This document shows positions 36,690 to 45,301 of a stretch of 64,000 nucleotides of DNA, one piece after another. Location: positions 142,301-206,300 of the forward strand of contig NZ_SLWA01000005.1 of NCBI RefSeq assembly GCF_004345565.1, in the 5' to 3' direction. The translations under genes and the position numbers were made by a program. How positions within the stretch are numbered: the first letter of the stretch is position 1; the number at the start of each line of letters is the position of its first letter. The notes under the pieces were generated by a model. That model was not told where the DNA came from. It was given only the letters and a program-made list of their open reading frames with translations, and ran no database searches. This DNA is from Flavobacterium circumlabens. Lineage in GTDB: Bacteria; Bacteroidota; Bacteroidia; Flavobacteriales; Flavobacteriaceae.

Positions 36690-37826
36690 ATGCATATTTG
36701 CTTCTTAACAAATGAATATCCGAAAGAAGGGTTTCCTCATGGCGGAATAGGAAGTTTTGTGAAGACTTTAGCTGTGGCACTGGTTAAAAAAGGCATTCGG
36801 GTTTCTGTAATTGGTATCAATTATACTTTAAATGATGAGACCGAAACGGTAGATGGCGTTCGTATTTATCGTTTGAAACCAAGCAATGTAAAAATGATTT
36901 CCTGGTATTTTAATTTTAAGGCTATTAATAAAAAGATAAAGGAAATTCATAAAGACTATCCTATCACTATTGTTGAAGCTTCTGAGCTGGGTCTTGCATT
37001 TATTAAAAAAATAAAAAATATTAAATACATCATCAGACTTCATGGAGGCCATCATTTTTTTGCTGAAAGCGAAAACAGGAAAGTCAATAAATGGAAAGGA
37101 TTTCAGGAAAAACGATCTTTTAAAAACAGCGATGCTTTTATTGCCGTCTCCCAATATGTAAAAAGCCACACCGAAAAGTATTTAAGTTATAATGACAAAC
37201 CGGTGAGTTACATTTATAATCCAATAAATACAGCATTATTTCAGCCAATTATAAAAGAGATTCCTGCCTCTAAAATTGTTTTTGTAGGCACTGTGTGCGA
37301 AAAGAAAGGAATTCGACAGTTAATACAGGCCTTTCCATTAGTTAAAAAAGAATATCCGGACGCAACTTTAGAAATATACGGAAGAGACTGGTTTTTTCCC
37401 GACGGCAGTTCTTACACACAGTTGCTTAAGGAAAAAGAGTTACCCCGGTTAGCAGAAATCGCAAGTCATATTCATTTTCACGGACCTGTTCCGTATACTG
37501 AAATTCCGAACGTATATGCAGGTGCTTCTATATGTGTGTTTCCCTCTCATATGGAAACCCAGGGTTTGGTCGCCCCGGAAGCCATGGCGATGGAAAAAGC
37601 GGTCGTTTTTACCCAATTGGGCCCGGGACCTGAAACAATAGAGAATTATAAAACAGGATTGTTATGTGATCCGCATAGCCCTGCAGATATAGCCGAAAAG
37701 ATTATCTGGATTTTCGCAAACAGGGAAAAAGCAATAGAAATGGGGAAAACGGCGAGGCAGGTCGTACTTGAAAAATACGGTTTAGAGCATATTGTTTTTC
37801 AAAATATTGATTTTTATAACATGTAA
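36690..37826 (+). CDS. Glycosyltransferase family 4
   Basis: This is a 378-residue GT4 enzyme. TNEYPKEGFPHGGIGSFVKTLA at the N-terminus holds the GGIG loop found in glycogen-synthase-like GT4s. VEASELGLAF, IRLHGGHHF and AVSQYVKSHTEKY are further landmarks. FVGTVCEKKGIRQLIQAF begins the C-terminal domain and FPSHMETQGLVAPEAMAMEKAVV contains the acidic EX7E motif. It starts two bases after the upstream stop. Donor and linkage are unknown. Confidence 0.85.
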   Translation: MHICFLTNEYPKEGFPHGGIGSFVKTLAVALVKKGIRVSVIGINYTLNDETETVDGVRIYRLKPSNVKMISWYFNFKAINKKIKEIHKDYPITIVEASELGLAFIKKIKNIKYIIRLHGGHHFFAESENRKVNKWKGFQEKRSFKNSDAFIAVSQYVKSHTEKYLSYNDKPVSYIYNPINTALFQPIIKEIPASKIVFVGTVCEKKGIRQLIQAFPLVKKEYPDATLEIYGRDWFFPDGSSYTQLLKEKELPRLAEIASHIHFHGPVPYTEIPNVYAGASICVFPSHMETQGLVAPEAMAMEKAVVFTQLGPGPETIENYKTGLLCDPHSPADIAEKIIWIFANREKAIEMGKTARQVVLEKYGLEHIVFQNIDFYNM

Positions 37827-37924
37827 GTCCTTTTGAATTCATAGATTTAAAAAAGTCCTCATTCCAAAAGGTTCGTACCAAATTAAAAATAATTTTAAAA
37901 CGGAAAATTTAGTTAAGAAATAAA

Positions 37925-39028
37925 ATGAAAACAATTTTAATAGCACATAATTACACCGAAAGTTCATTCGCTTTTATGAGTTATTCCTTAGCTCGCCATC
38001 TGGCAGGTCAGGGCAATAAAGTTGTATTTATTTCGCACAAACCATTTTTCAGTGAACCGTTTAAAGAAACTATAGAAAAAGGAGAATTGTCTGTTTATTC
38101 GTGGCCAACAGAAAACAGGCCGGTGAAATTTAAGGATGCACTTTGGTTTGCCGGACTCTATCTCAGATACAGACCAACTGTCGTGATCAGTCATTTTGTA
38201 AATGTGAATATAACCACAATAGTATCAAAAGTACTTTCGTTTGGGAAGGTCAAAACATTCCCGTACTATCACACCTTGTCAAATCAGATTCAGCAGGATG
38301 TTTCGAGTTCAGCCTTAAAAAGAAATTTTAAAAAATACAGAAAGAAACTACTTTATAAATGGTTTGCAGATCACGTAATCTGTCCTTCAGATTTAGCTAA
38401 AGAAGATCTGGAACGCTATTTTGATTGTTCTAAAGGGATAAAGGTAGTAAATCCGATGAAAGACAGGTTTGAGATAAAAAGCGCTCTAAATTCAGCTGCT
38501 ATCGTAGTCTCTTATTTAGGACGACTGGAACCTTCAAAAGGAGTTATTGATTTGATTAATGCTTTTTTACAATATAAAAATAAGTTTCAGGCGTCAAAAA
38601 TTATTTTGAATATTGCGGGAAGTGGCAGTCAAAACGATCAAATTGAGGAATTAATTGGTACTAATCCCAATATCAATTTCGTAGGGGCGTTGTCATACGA
38701 TAAAATTGATGCCTATTTAAATCAGAGCCATTACACGGTTATACCATCAAAATTTGATAATTTACCCACAGTTGGTTTAGAATCTATGATGAATCAGACC
38801 CCTTTATTGATTTCAACTGCGACAGGACTTTCTACGGAATTACAAGACGGGTTGGATTGTTTTCAGTTTACGCCGACTATAGCCGAAATGGTGCTGCTTT
38901 TTGAAAGAGTAGAAAATAGTTTTGAGAATCAATATGAGATGGGAATTAACGCAAGAAAGACCTTTACAGAAAAATTCGGAATCGATAGCTACAGGGCAAA
39001 AATGAAAAAAATAATCGGAAGTAATTAA
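37925..39028 (+). CDS. Glycosyltransferase family 4
   Basis: This is a 367-residue GT4 enzyme. FMSYSLARHLAGQGNKVVFISHKPF and PTVVISHFVNVNITTIV build the N-terminal domain, VICPSDLAKEDLERYF follows, VSYLGRLEPSKGVIDLI opens the C-terminal domain and IPSKFDNLPTVGLESMMNQTPLL holds the acidic motif. The protein ends at MKKIIGSN. Directly after the stop, another frame (39027-39095) reads as a basic C-terminal tail (FRILFKKSFRSIKKYH), so the C-terminus may have been cut by a small frameshift. Confidence 0.8.
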   Translation: MKTILIAHNYTESSFAFMSYSLARHLAGQGNKVVFISHKPFFSEPFKETIEKGELSVYSWPTENRPVKFKDALWFAGLYLRYRPTVVISHFVNVNITTIVSKVLSFGKVKTFPYYHTLSNQIQQDVSSSALKRNFKKYRKKLLYKWFADHVICPSDLAKEDLERYFDCSKGIKVVNPMKDRFEIKSALNSAAIVVSYLGRLEPSKGVIDLINAFLQYKNKFQASKIILNIAGSGSQNDQIEELIGTNPNINFVGALSYDKIDAYLNQSHYTVIPSKFDNLPTVGLESMMNQTPLLISTATGLSTELQDGLDCFQFTPTIAEMVLLFERVENSFENQYEMGINARKTFTEKFGIDSYRAKMKKIIGSN

Positions 39029-39099
39029 GAAAAAACCAGACGCATTCAGAATACTATTTAAAAAATCGTTTCGATCTATAAAAAAATATCATTAAATCT

Positions 39100-40218
39100 A
39101 TGAACTTTACGATCATCACTCATGTTCTGCATAAAAAAGAACATTCTCATTTAATGGGTTACGGCCCGTATGTATGGGAGATGAATATCTGGTTTAAATA
39201 TGTAGATACCGTTACCATTGTTGCTCCTTTGCTTAAAAATAAAGTCGATAAAATTGACTTGCCTTACCAACATTCAAAGATTGATTTTCAGGAAGTTCCT
39301 GCTTTGGCATTAACTACGCCTCTTGGTGTTTTAAAAAGTCTTCTTTATTCACCTTTGGTATCGTGGAGAATTTTTAAAGCAATGCAGGGTGCTGATCACA
39401 TTCATCTGCGCTGCCCGGGGAATATTGGTTTGTTAGGCTGCCTGGTGCAGATTTTATTTCCAAATAAAATAAAAACAGCCAAATATGCAGGCAATTGGGA
39501 TTCAAAAAGCGAACAGCCGTGGGCCTATCGTTTGCAGAAATATATTTTAAACAATACTTTTTTAACCAAAAATATGCAGGTTTTGGTATATGGTGACTGG
39601 GAAAACCAATCTAAAAATATAAAACCATTTTTTACAGCAACCTATTCAGAATCTGATAAAGAAAACATTGAAAAACCGGGATTCGATCCCGTTATAGAAT
39701 TGATTTTCGTCGGAAGTTTAGTTAAAGGTAAAAATCCATTATATGCCATTCAATTAGCCGAACACTTAATTAAAAAAGGGAAAAAAGCCGTTTTAAATTT
39801 ATATGGAGAAGGAGCTGAAAGAGAAGTTTTACTGCAATACATTAAAGAAAACCAATTAGAACAGTCTGTTTTATTGCATGGAAATCAAAATCAGGAAGTT
39901 GTAAAAAAAGCATATAAAAAAAGCCATTTTGTACTCCTGCCATCCAAAAGTGAAGGCTGGCCGAAAGCAATAGCCGAAGGAATGTTTTGGGGATGTGTTC
40001 CTCTGGCTACCAAAGTTTCCTGTGTGCCTTTTATGCTGGATTACGGAAACAGAGGTGTCCTGCTGGACATGAATTTAGAAAAAGATATAGTTCAACTGGA
40101 GAAAATACTCCAAAATGAAAATGAATTCTTTTCCAAAAGCAGGCAGTCAATAGAATGGTCGCAGAATTACACGACAGATGTTTTTGAAACGGAAATTAAA
40201 AAGTTATTAGCAAAATGA
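39100..40218 (+). CDS. Glycosyltransferase family 4
   Basis: This is a 372-residue GT-B enzyme. The N-terminus MNFTIITHVLHKKEHSHLMGYGPYVWEMNIW is typical of a GT4 group in Bacteroidota capsule clusters. ADHIHLRCPGNIGLLG and KYAGNWD lie in the N-terminal domain, LIFVGSLVKGKNPLYAIQLAE opens the C-terminal domain and LPSKSEGWPKAIAEGMFWGCVPLAT contains the EX7E motif. It overlaps the next gene by four bases. Confidence 0.85.
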   Translation: MNFTIITHVLHKKEHSHLMGYGPYVWEMNIWFKYVDTVTIVAPLLKNKVDKIDLPYQHSKIDFQEVPALALTTPLGVLKSLLYSPLVSWRIFKAMQGADHIHLRCPGNIGLLGCLVQILFPNKIKTAKYAGNWDSKSEQPWAYRLQKYILNNTFLTKNMQVLVYGDWENQSKNIKPFFTATYSESDKENIEKPGFDPVIELIFVGSLVKGKNPLYAIQLAEHLIKKGKKAVLNLYGEGAEREVLLQYIKENQLEQSVLLHGNQNQEVVKKAYKKSHFVLLPSKSEGWPKAIAEGMFWGCVPLATKVSCVPFMLDYGNRGVLLDMNLEKDIVQLEKILQNENEFFSKSRQSIEWSQNYTTDVFETEIKKLLAK

Positions 40219-41321
40219 GAATTGTACAGCTTATTGATTCCTTAGAAACAGGAGGAGCAGAGAGAATGGCGGTGAATTATGCGAATGCTTTAGCTAAAAA
40301 ATATACTTTTTCGGGATTAATTGCAACCCGAAAAGAAGGGTTGCTTTTAGGTCAGATTGATGAAAAAGTGTCTTATCTTTTTCTAAAGAAAAAAAAGAGC
40401 ATTGATCTAAAAGCTCTTTTTAAATTGAGAAAGTACCTGAAGAAAAACAAAATTGACATTATCCACGCGCATAGTTCTTCTTTTTTTAGTGCCGTTTTAG
40501 TAAAATTAACCCTTCCCGGAGTAAAAATCATCTGGCACGATCATTATGGAATTTCTCAGGATTTAACGTTAAGAAAGAACATAAGCCTGAAATTGGGATC
40601 ATTTTTTTTTAAAGGTATTATTTCAGTAAATACAGCATTACAAAATTGGGCAGCTTCTTATTTGTTCTGTTCCAATATAATCTACCTCCCGAATTTTATA
40701 GAGCAATCAGTACATTCAAATGAAAAATTAGCGTTATTTGGATCGGAAGGAAAGAGAATAATTTGTGTCGCGAACTTACGTCCCCAGAAAAATCATGAAT
40801 TACTGCTAAAGGCAGCCAGCTTAATCAGGGATAAATTTCCGGATTGGAGTTTTCATTTGTTTGGCAAAGATTTTAAGGACTCTTATACTGAGCGATTAAA
40901 TGAGATGGTTGTGGAATTGAAACTTCAGGATACCGTTTTTTTTTATGGCGCGGTAAAAAATGTGGGCAGCGCTTTGCAACAATGTGATATTGCGGTTCTG
41001 CCTTCTTTTTCAGAAGGTCTTCCTTTGGCAGTTTTGGAATATGGTTTGTATAAACTGCCTGTTGTGGCAACAAATGTGGGAGAAATTTCAAAAGTAATTA
41101 CTTCCGAAAAAGAAGGAAAAATTATTGAATCAAATAATAGCAGTCAATTTATCGAAGCGATTCAAATCCTGATAGAACAAGAGGAATTAAGAAAGGAAAT
41201 GGGATTGAATCTGAATAAAAAAACCCTGTTGGATTACAGTGAAGAAACTATATTGAAAAAATATGTGTTTTGGTTGCAATCTTCACCTAATTTTGTTCTC
41301 CGGAAACCAATTAAAAAATAA
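40215..41321 (+). CDS. Glycosyltransferase family 4
   Basis: This is a 368-residue GT4 enzyme. LIDSLETGGAERMAVNYANAL at 5-25 is the classic GGAER loop of the family. IDIIHAHSSSFFSAV and IIWHDHYGIS follow, RIICVANLRPQKNHELLLKA opens the C-terminal domain and LPSFSEGLPLAVLEYGLYKLPVVATN contains the acidic motif. It overlaps the upstream GT4 by four bases and the downstream polymerase-like gene by one (TAATG). Confidence 0.88.
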   Translation: MRIVQLIDSLETGGAERMAVNYANALAKKYTFSGLIATRKEGLLLGQIDEKVSYLFLKKKKSIDLKALFKLRKYLKKNKIDIIHAHSSSFFSAVLVKLTLPGVKIIWHDHYGISQDLTLRKNISLKLGSFFFKGIISVNTALQNWAASYLFCSNIIYLPNFIEQSVHSNEKLALFGSEGKRIICVANLRPQKNHELLLKAASLIRDKFPDWSFHLFGKDFKDSYTERLNEMVVELKLQDTVFFYGAVKNVGSALQQCDIAVLPSFSEGLPLAVLEYGLYKLPVVATNVGEISKVITSEKEGKIIESNNSSQFIEAIQILIEQEELRKEMGLNLNKKTLLDYSEETILKKYVFWLQSSPNFVLRKPIKK

Positions 41322-42670
41322 TGAAAAATCTAAAACAGCCCTATATCTATCTTCTCATCATACATGTTGTAATTGGCTTGTTGGTTTTTGTGGTGCCTTT
41401 TATTTCAAAAATATATACGTTATCGATTTTTGTTTTTGGGCTTCTGTACGTAATAAAAAATAAAAACAGAAATAACGAAGTGCTTATAATGTCAGCCTAT
41501 GTTATTACTGCAGAGGTACTCTTGAGGATGACCAATGGCGCAATTCTAAATGAATTTGGTAAGTATGCTGTTATGATTTTTATGTTTACAGGTATTGTTT
41601 ATTCCGGGTTTTCGAACAGGGCCTTTATCTATTGGATATTTTTTATATTACTTATTCCAAGCGTAATTTTATCTGTTTTTTCTCTAAACATTGATACCGA
41701 TATCAGAAAAGCGATTGTCTTTAATATTTCAGGTCCGGTTTGTCTGGGGATTTCTGCTATTTATTGTTATGAAAGAAAAATAACTTTCGAGAGATTAAAA
41801 TCGGTTGTAACGGCCTTAGCGCTGCCCTTAGTTTCTATTGTGGTTTATCTCTTTTTGTATTCACCAAGTGTAAAGGATGTTGTTAGGGGAACGGATTCTA
41901 ATTTTGCCACTTCAGGAGGATTCGGACCCAATCAGGTCTCGACTATTTTGGGATTGGGAATTTTTGTCTTTTTTGCACAAATGTTATTAAACTCTAAAAA
42001 TAAATTCCTGCTCATGGTTAATGGTTTCCTTGTTCTCGTATTTGCTTTTAGGGGAATTGTTACATTTTCAAGAGGTGGTGTGATGACAGGTGTGTTGATG
42101 ATCATTTTGCTGTTAATCGTATTGTATAATCAGGGAAATTCTAAGGCCAGATCTAAAGTTGGATTTATAATTATTCTCACCTTCGTGGCAGGAATAGGGG
42201 TTTGGGGATATTCTTCGATACAAACCAGCGGACTGATCAATAAAAGATACGCCAATCAGGATGCCTTGGGACGAGACAAAAAAAGTAAATTATCCGGAAG
42301 GGAAGTACTTATTGCTTCTGAATTTCAAATGTTTTTAGACAATCCAATCTTAGGAGTGGGTGTTGGGAGAAATAAAGAAATCAGAGAAGAGGAAACAGGA
42401 ATCGAAGCTGCGTCTCATAACGAGATCACAAGAATGATGGCTGAACACGGAACTTTGGGTATCATCGATCTAATGATTCTGTTATTTACTCCTTTATTGT
42501 TATTTGTGAATAACCGTCAAAATATATTTGCCCTTTCTTTTTTGGCTTTTTGGCTGTTGACCATTAATCATGCAGCGATGAGACTGGCTGCTCCTGCGTT
42601 TATTTATGCTTTGGCACTTCTTTCAGTCCAAATTAATATTCCCGAAAAACCTGAAAATTCACTTGATTAA
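41321..42670 (+). CDS. O-antigen ligase/polymerase family membrane protein (Wzy_C domain)
   Basis: This is a 449-residue membrane protein with about eleven hydrophobic segments. The large loop between later helices contains RDKKSKLSGREVLIASEFQMFLDNPILGVGVGRNKE and EAASHNEITRMMAEHGTLGI, which is the Wzy_C pattern (GRxxxW/F, NPxxGxGxG, HNxxxxxxxExG). Such proteins polymerise lipid-linked repeats or attach O-chains to a core acceptor. Its neighbour encodes a WcaJ-type initiating transferase, so a Wzy-like role is likely. It differs in family from the EpsG-like gene at 826. Confidence 0.85.
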   Translation: MKNLKQPYIYLLIIHVVIGLLVFVVPFISKIYTLSIFVFGLLYVIKNKNRNNEVLIMSAYVITAEVLLRMTNGAILNEFGKYAVMIFMFTGIVYSGFSNRAFIYWIFFILLIPSVILSVFSLNIDTDIRKAIVFNISGPVCLGISAIYCYERKITFERLKSVVTALALPLVSIVVYLFLYSPSVKDVVRGTDSNFATSGGFGPNQVSTILGLGIFVFFAQMLLNSKNKFLLMVNGFLVLVFAFRGIVTFSRGGVMTGVLMIILLLIVLYNQGNSKARSKVGFIIILTFVAGIGVWGYSSIQTSGLINKRYANQDALGRDKKSKLSGREVLIASEFQMFLDNPILGVGVGRNKEIREEETGIEAASHNEITRMMAEHGTLGIIDLMILLFTPLLLFVNNRQNIFALSFLAFWLLTINHAAMRLAAPAFIYALALLSVQINIPEKPENSLD

Positions 42671-42694
42671 ATCCTTTTTTTTATAATACATTTG
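42663..42694 (+). promoter_or_regulatory. Candidate promoter upstream of the glycosylphosphotransferase gene
   Basis: TACATTTG at 42687-42694 matches the Bacteroidota -7 consensus TAnnTTTG. TTGA at 42663-42666 lies 20 bases upstream as a weak -33 element. The gene at 42732 begins 37 bases downstream, so it may be transcribed separately from the long operon. Confidence 0.4.
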
Positions 42695-42731
42695 CTTCGA
42701 GTTAATTACCCCAAATTAAACCGTAGAACTA

Positions 42732-44126
42732 ATGTTTTTAAATAAAAAAATTCATTTCGAGATATCGGAACGGAAAGTACTGCTTCATATATTAGATGCA
42801 GTATTTGTCTTAGGGACACTCTTTTTACTGAGTGTAACTACTGATTTTAAATACTTTATATTTTCAAGTGCCAATTATTATTGGGAGATTGTATTGATTT
42901 TCTACATATACATGTTCGGATCTATTTTCGAAATGTATAATTTACAGGTGGCCAGCAATCAGTTTCAAATTCTTAAAAGCACCATCTTTACCGTAAGCAC
43001 AACCGTAATTTTTTATCTGCTGACTCCTGTTTTATCACCCGAATTGCCCAAACACAGAATCGCAATTGTTATATTTTATTTTGCTGTTCTTTCTTCACTA
43101 TTACTCTGGCGATATCTGTATGTCTATTTCTTAGCTTCTCACCGATTTATCCAGAACGTGGTTTTAATATGCGATCAGGACCAGGTTGAAGAATTGGTTT
43201 TAGGACTTGAAAATGTAGATCCGCATTATAAAATAGCGGGCTTTGTAAACTCTGACTCCATTTCTAATGAAAATCTTGATTTTCATTATGTCAAAGAAAT
43301 CAAAAAGGAAGATCTGGAAGTTTTCGTTTCAAAAAATAACATTTCGGAAATTGTAATTGCTTCTCAGAATACTGATGGAATTACAACAGATTTGTATCAG
43401 AAACTATTACATTTATTAGAATCCGGAAACGTAATTAGAGAATATACACAAGTTTACGAAAGTAAAACACAACGCATTCCGGTACACTATATCTCAAGGG
43501 ATTTTTATCGGTTTTTCCCTTTTAGCCGAAGCAATAATAATAAATTATACCTGTTTTTAGTTCGTTTTATTGAATTCTTGTTTTCATTCATTGGCTTAAT
43601 AATCTGCTTTGCCCTTATTCCTTTTATTTTTATTGGAAATGCTATCGGGAATAAAGGAAGCCTGTTTTACACCCAGGATAGAGTCGGCAAAAACGGAGTT
43701 GTTTTTAAAATCTATAAGTTTAGAACAATGGTTGAAAATTCGGAAGCTGACGGAGTTGTTTTTGCAACTTCAAATGATAAACGTATTACTCCGTTTGGAA
43801 AATTTATGCGTAAATCCAGAATAGATGAATTACCTCAATTCTTTAATGTCATTATTGGAGATATGGCTGTAATTGGCCCAAGGCCGGAGCGTCCTTTCTT
43901 TGTTGAGGAAATTGCGCAAAGAATGCCTTTTTATGAAACAAGACACGTTATAAAGCCAGGTCTTACAGGCTGGGCGCAAGTCAATTATTCTTATGGTGAA
44001 TCTATAGAAGAAAGTCTGATAAAACTGCAGTACGATTTGTATTACATCAAGCACAGAAGTATTTTTCTGGACGTGAGTATTACTTTTAAAACGATCACAA
44101 CAATTGTATTCTATCGCGGACAATAA
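42732..44126 (+). CDS. Polyprenyl glycosylphosphotransferase (WcaJ/WbaP-like initiating enzyme)
   Basis: This 464-residue protein has four N-terminal helices (about 15-140), a CoA-binding-like middle domain, a membrane segment near 280-300 and a C-terminal bacterial sugar transferase domain. KGSLFYTQDRVGKNGVVFKIYKFRTM (310-335), RITPFGKFMRKSRIDELPQFFNV and MAVIGPRPERPFF, then KPGLTGWAQVNY, are all hallmarks. It transfers a sugar 1-phosphate, often glucose or galactose, to undecaprenyl phosphate. It is the last gene of the glycan locus, and its stop is only one base from that of the convergent gene. Confidence 0.92.
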   Translation: MFLNKKIHFEISERKVLLHILDAVFVLGTLFLLSVTTDFKYFIFSSANYYWEIVLIFYIYMFGSIFEMYNLQVASNQFQILKSTIFTVSTTVIFYLLTPVLSPELPKHRIAIVIFYFAVLSSLLLWRYLYVYFLASHRFIQNVVLICDQDQVEELVLGLENVDPHYKIAGFVNSDSISNENLDFHYVKEIKKEDLEVFVSKNNISEIVIASQNTDGITTDLYQKLLHLLESGNVIREYTQVYESKTQRIPVHYISRDFYRFFPFSRSNNNKLYLFLVRFIEFLFSFIGLIICFALIPFIFIGNAIGNKGSLFYTQDRVGKNGVVFKIYKFRTMVENSEADGVVFATSNDKRITPFGKFMRKSRIDELPQFFNVIIGDMAVIGPRPERPFFVEEIAQRMPFYETRHVIKPGLTGWAQVNYSYGESIEESLIKLQYDLYYIKHRSIFLDVSITFKTITTIVFYRGQ

Positions 44127-44127
44127 T

Positions 44128-45264
44128 TTAGATAATAATCGGAATACGTTTTTTGTTTCGAATCGCTACTCGTACGAGAACAAAACCACTCGTGATTATA
44201 ATTGGCAGTACAATTAAAAAGTGTGCCTTATTGATCATGAAAACGGCATAAACGACCAGGAAAATTAAATGTAAAACAGCAAATCGATACGTCCATCTTT
44301 TGTTTTTGGCGATGGAAAGAAAAATCAGGATCAGTAAAAAAGGACTGAATAAAAGCGTGTTGTAATTCATCGACAGTTCCAGGTGAAGAGAATAAAATCC
44401 GACAATAATAAAAAATATTCCTATTAGGGACAGAATCAAAAGATAGATTTTATCTACTATTTTATTATGCGCTAAAACAACAAAGCCCAGTATAAAAAGA
44501 TACGTGTACACATTATTCCACCAGGAGGAGGGCGTTTCTTTTTCGAAACTTAAAAGAGTTTTACTGGTGCTTACCAATGGCTGATTTTGGAAAGTAGTTT
44601 TTTCCAAACTGTTCTTTAACTCAAAAGGCAAGAATATTTTTGTTCCTAATTGATCCACTTTTGTTCCGAAAATAATACTTGTCCCTAATTTTTCATAAAA
44701 ATGCCCGTCAAAGTAAGGATATAAAATCGATCTGTAGGTGATGTCCGTGTTTCCTTTCTTTACCAGTACATCCTGACCTAAAGAGGCATTGATGATATCT
44801 ACTACCATCGAGGTACAGTTCTTGTCAATAAATTTATAAGTGTAATAACGATCTTCAGAAAACAGGGTGGAGTTTAATTTATCAAAAAGAATTTGTTTTA
44901 AATCAGGAGAAATAAGCAATTCCTGCTCATAAACACTTCTTCTTTCGGAAGTATAATCACTTAGAAATTCAGTAAACGGGCGCGCACTTACAAAATATTG
45001 TAAATCCCCTTTTGCAAATTTTGCAACGAAATTAGGCGTTCTGAAATCAAAATTCCCATAATTATATACAACATCAATGTTATTTACCGGATCCGCTACT
45101 CGAATAGCAGTATGTCCAAAATACGAATAGCTTTCGTTGCCCAGACCACATGTAATAACGCTTATTTTTGCTTCTTTGGATAGGGGTAAGTTTTGGCTGA
45201 AACCACTATTAAAACTTAATAACAATAAAGTAAAAAATATTATTCTGAAAATTACTTTTTTCAT
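44128..45264 (-). CDS. DUF4105 family exported membrane protein
   Basis: This 378-residue protein begins with a signal peptide (MKKVIFRIIFFTLLLLSF, then GFSQ). The N-terminal domain (about 25-235) fits the DUF4105 pattern: SVITCGLGNESYSYFGHTAIRV, YNYGNFDF and FIDKNCTSMVVDI near 150, with conserved His and Cys residues suggesting an enzyme-like fold. About five membrane segments follow (245-378). DUF4105 proteins are common in Bacteroidota; their biochemical role is not established. The gene ends one base from the convergent glycan gene. Confidence 0.75.
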   Translation of the reverse strand: MKKVIFRIIFFTLLLLSFNSGFSQNLPLSKEAKISVITCGLGNESYSYFGHTAIRVADPVNNIDVVYNYGNFDFRTPNFVAKFAKGDLQYFVSARPFTEFLSDYTSERRSVYEQELLISPDLKQILFDKLNSTLFSEDRYYTYKFIDKNCTSMVVDIINASLGQDVLVKKGNTDITYRSILYPYFDGHFYEKLGTSIIFGTKVDQLGTKIFLPFELKNSLEKTTFQNQPLVSTSKTLLSFEKETPSSWWNNVYTYLFILGFVVLAHNKIVDKIYLLILSLIGIFFIIVGFYSLHLELSMNYNTLLFSPFLLILIFLSIAKNKRWTYRFAVLHLIFLVVYAVFMINKAHFLIVLPIIITSGFVLVRVAIRNKKRIPIII

Positions 45265-45301
45265 GATTTAAAATTTTAAGAAGTCCAATGGTCTGTAATT
45301 A

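Noticed and set aside
36828..37169. Minus-strand ORF of 113 residues inside a GT4 gene
   Set aside because: It lies fully antisense to a recognised GT4 and shows no convincing domain.
37827..37924. Terminator between two GT4 genes (CCTTTTG and CCAAAAGG arms)
   Set aside because: The stem is short, AT-rich and followed by no T-run, so it is too weak to call.
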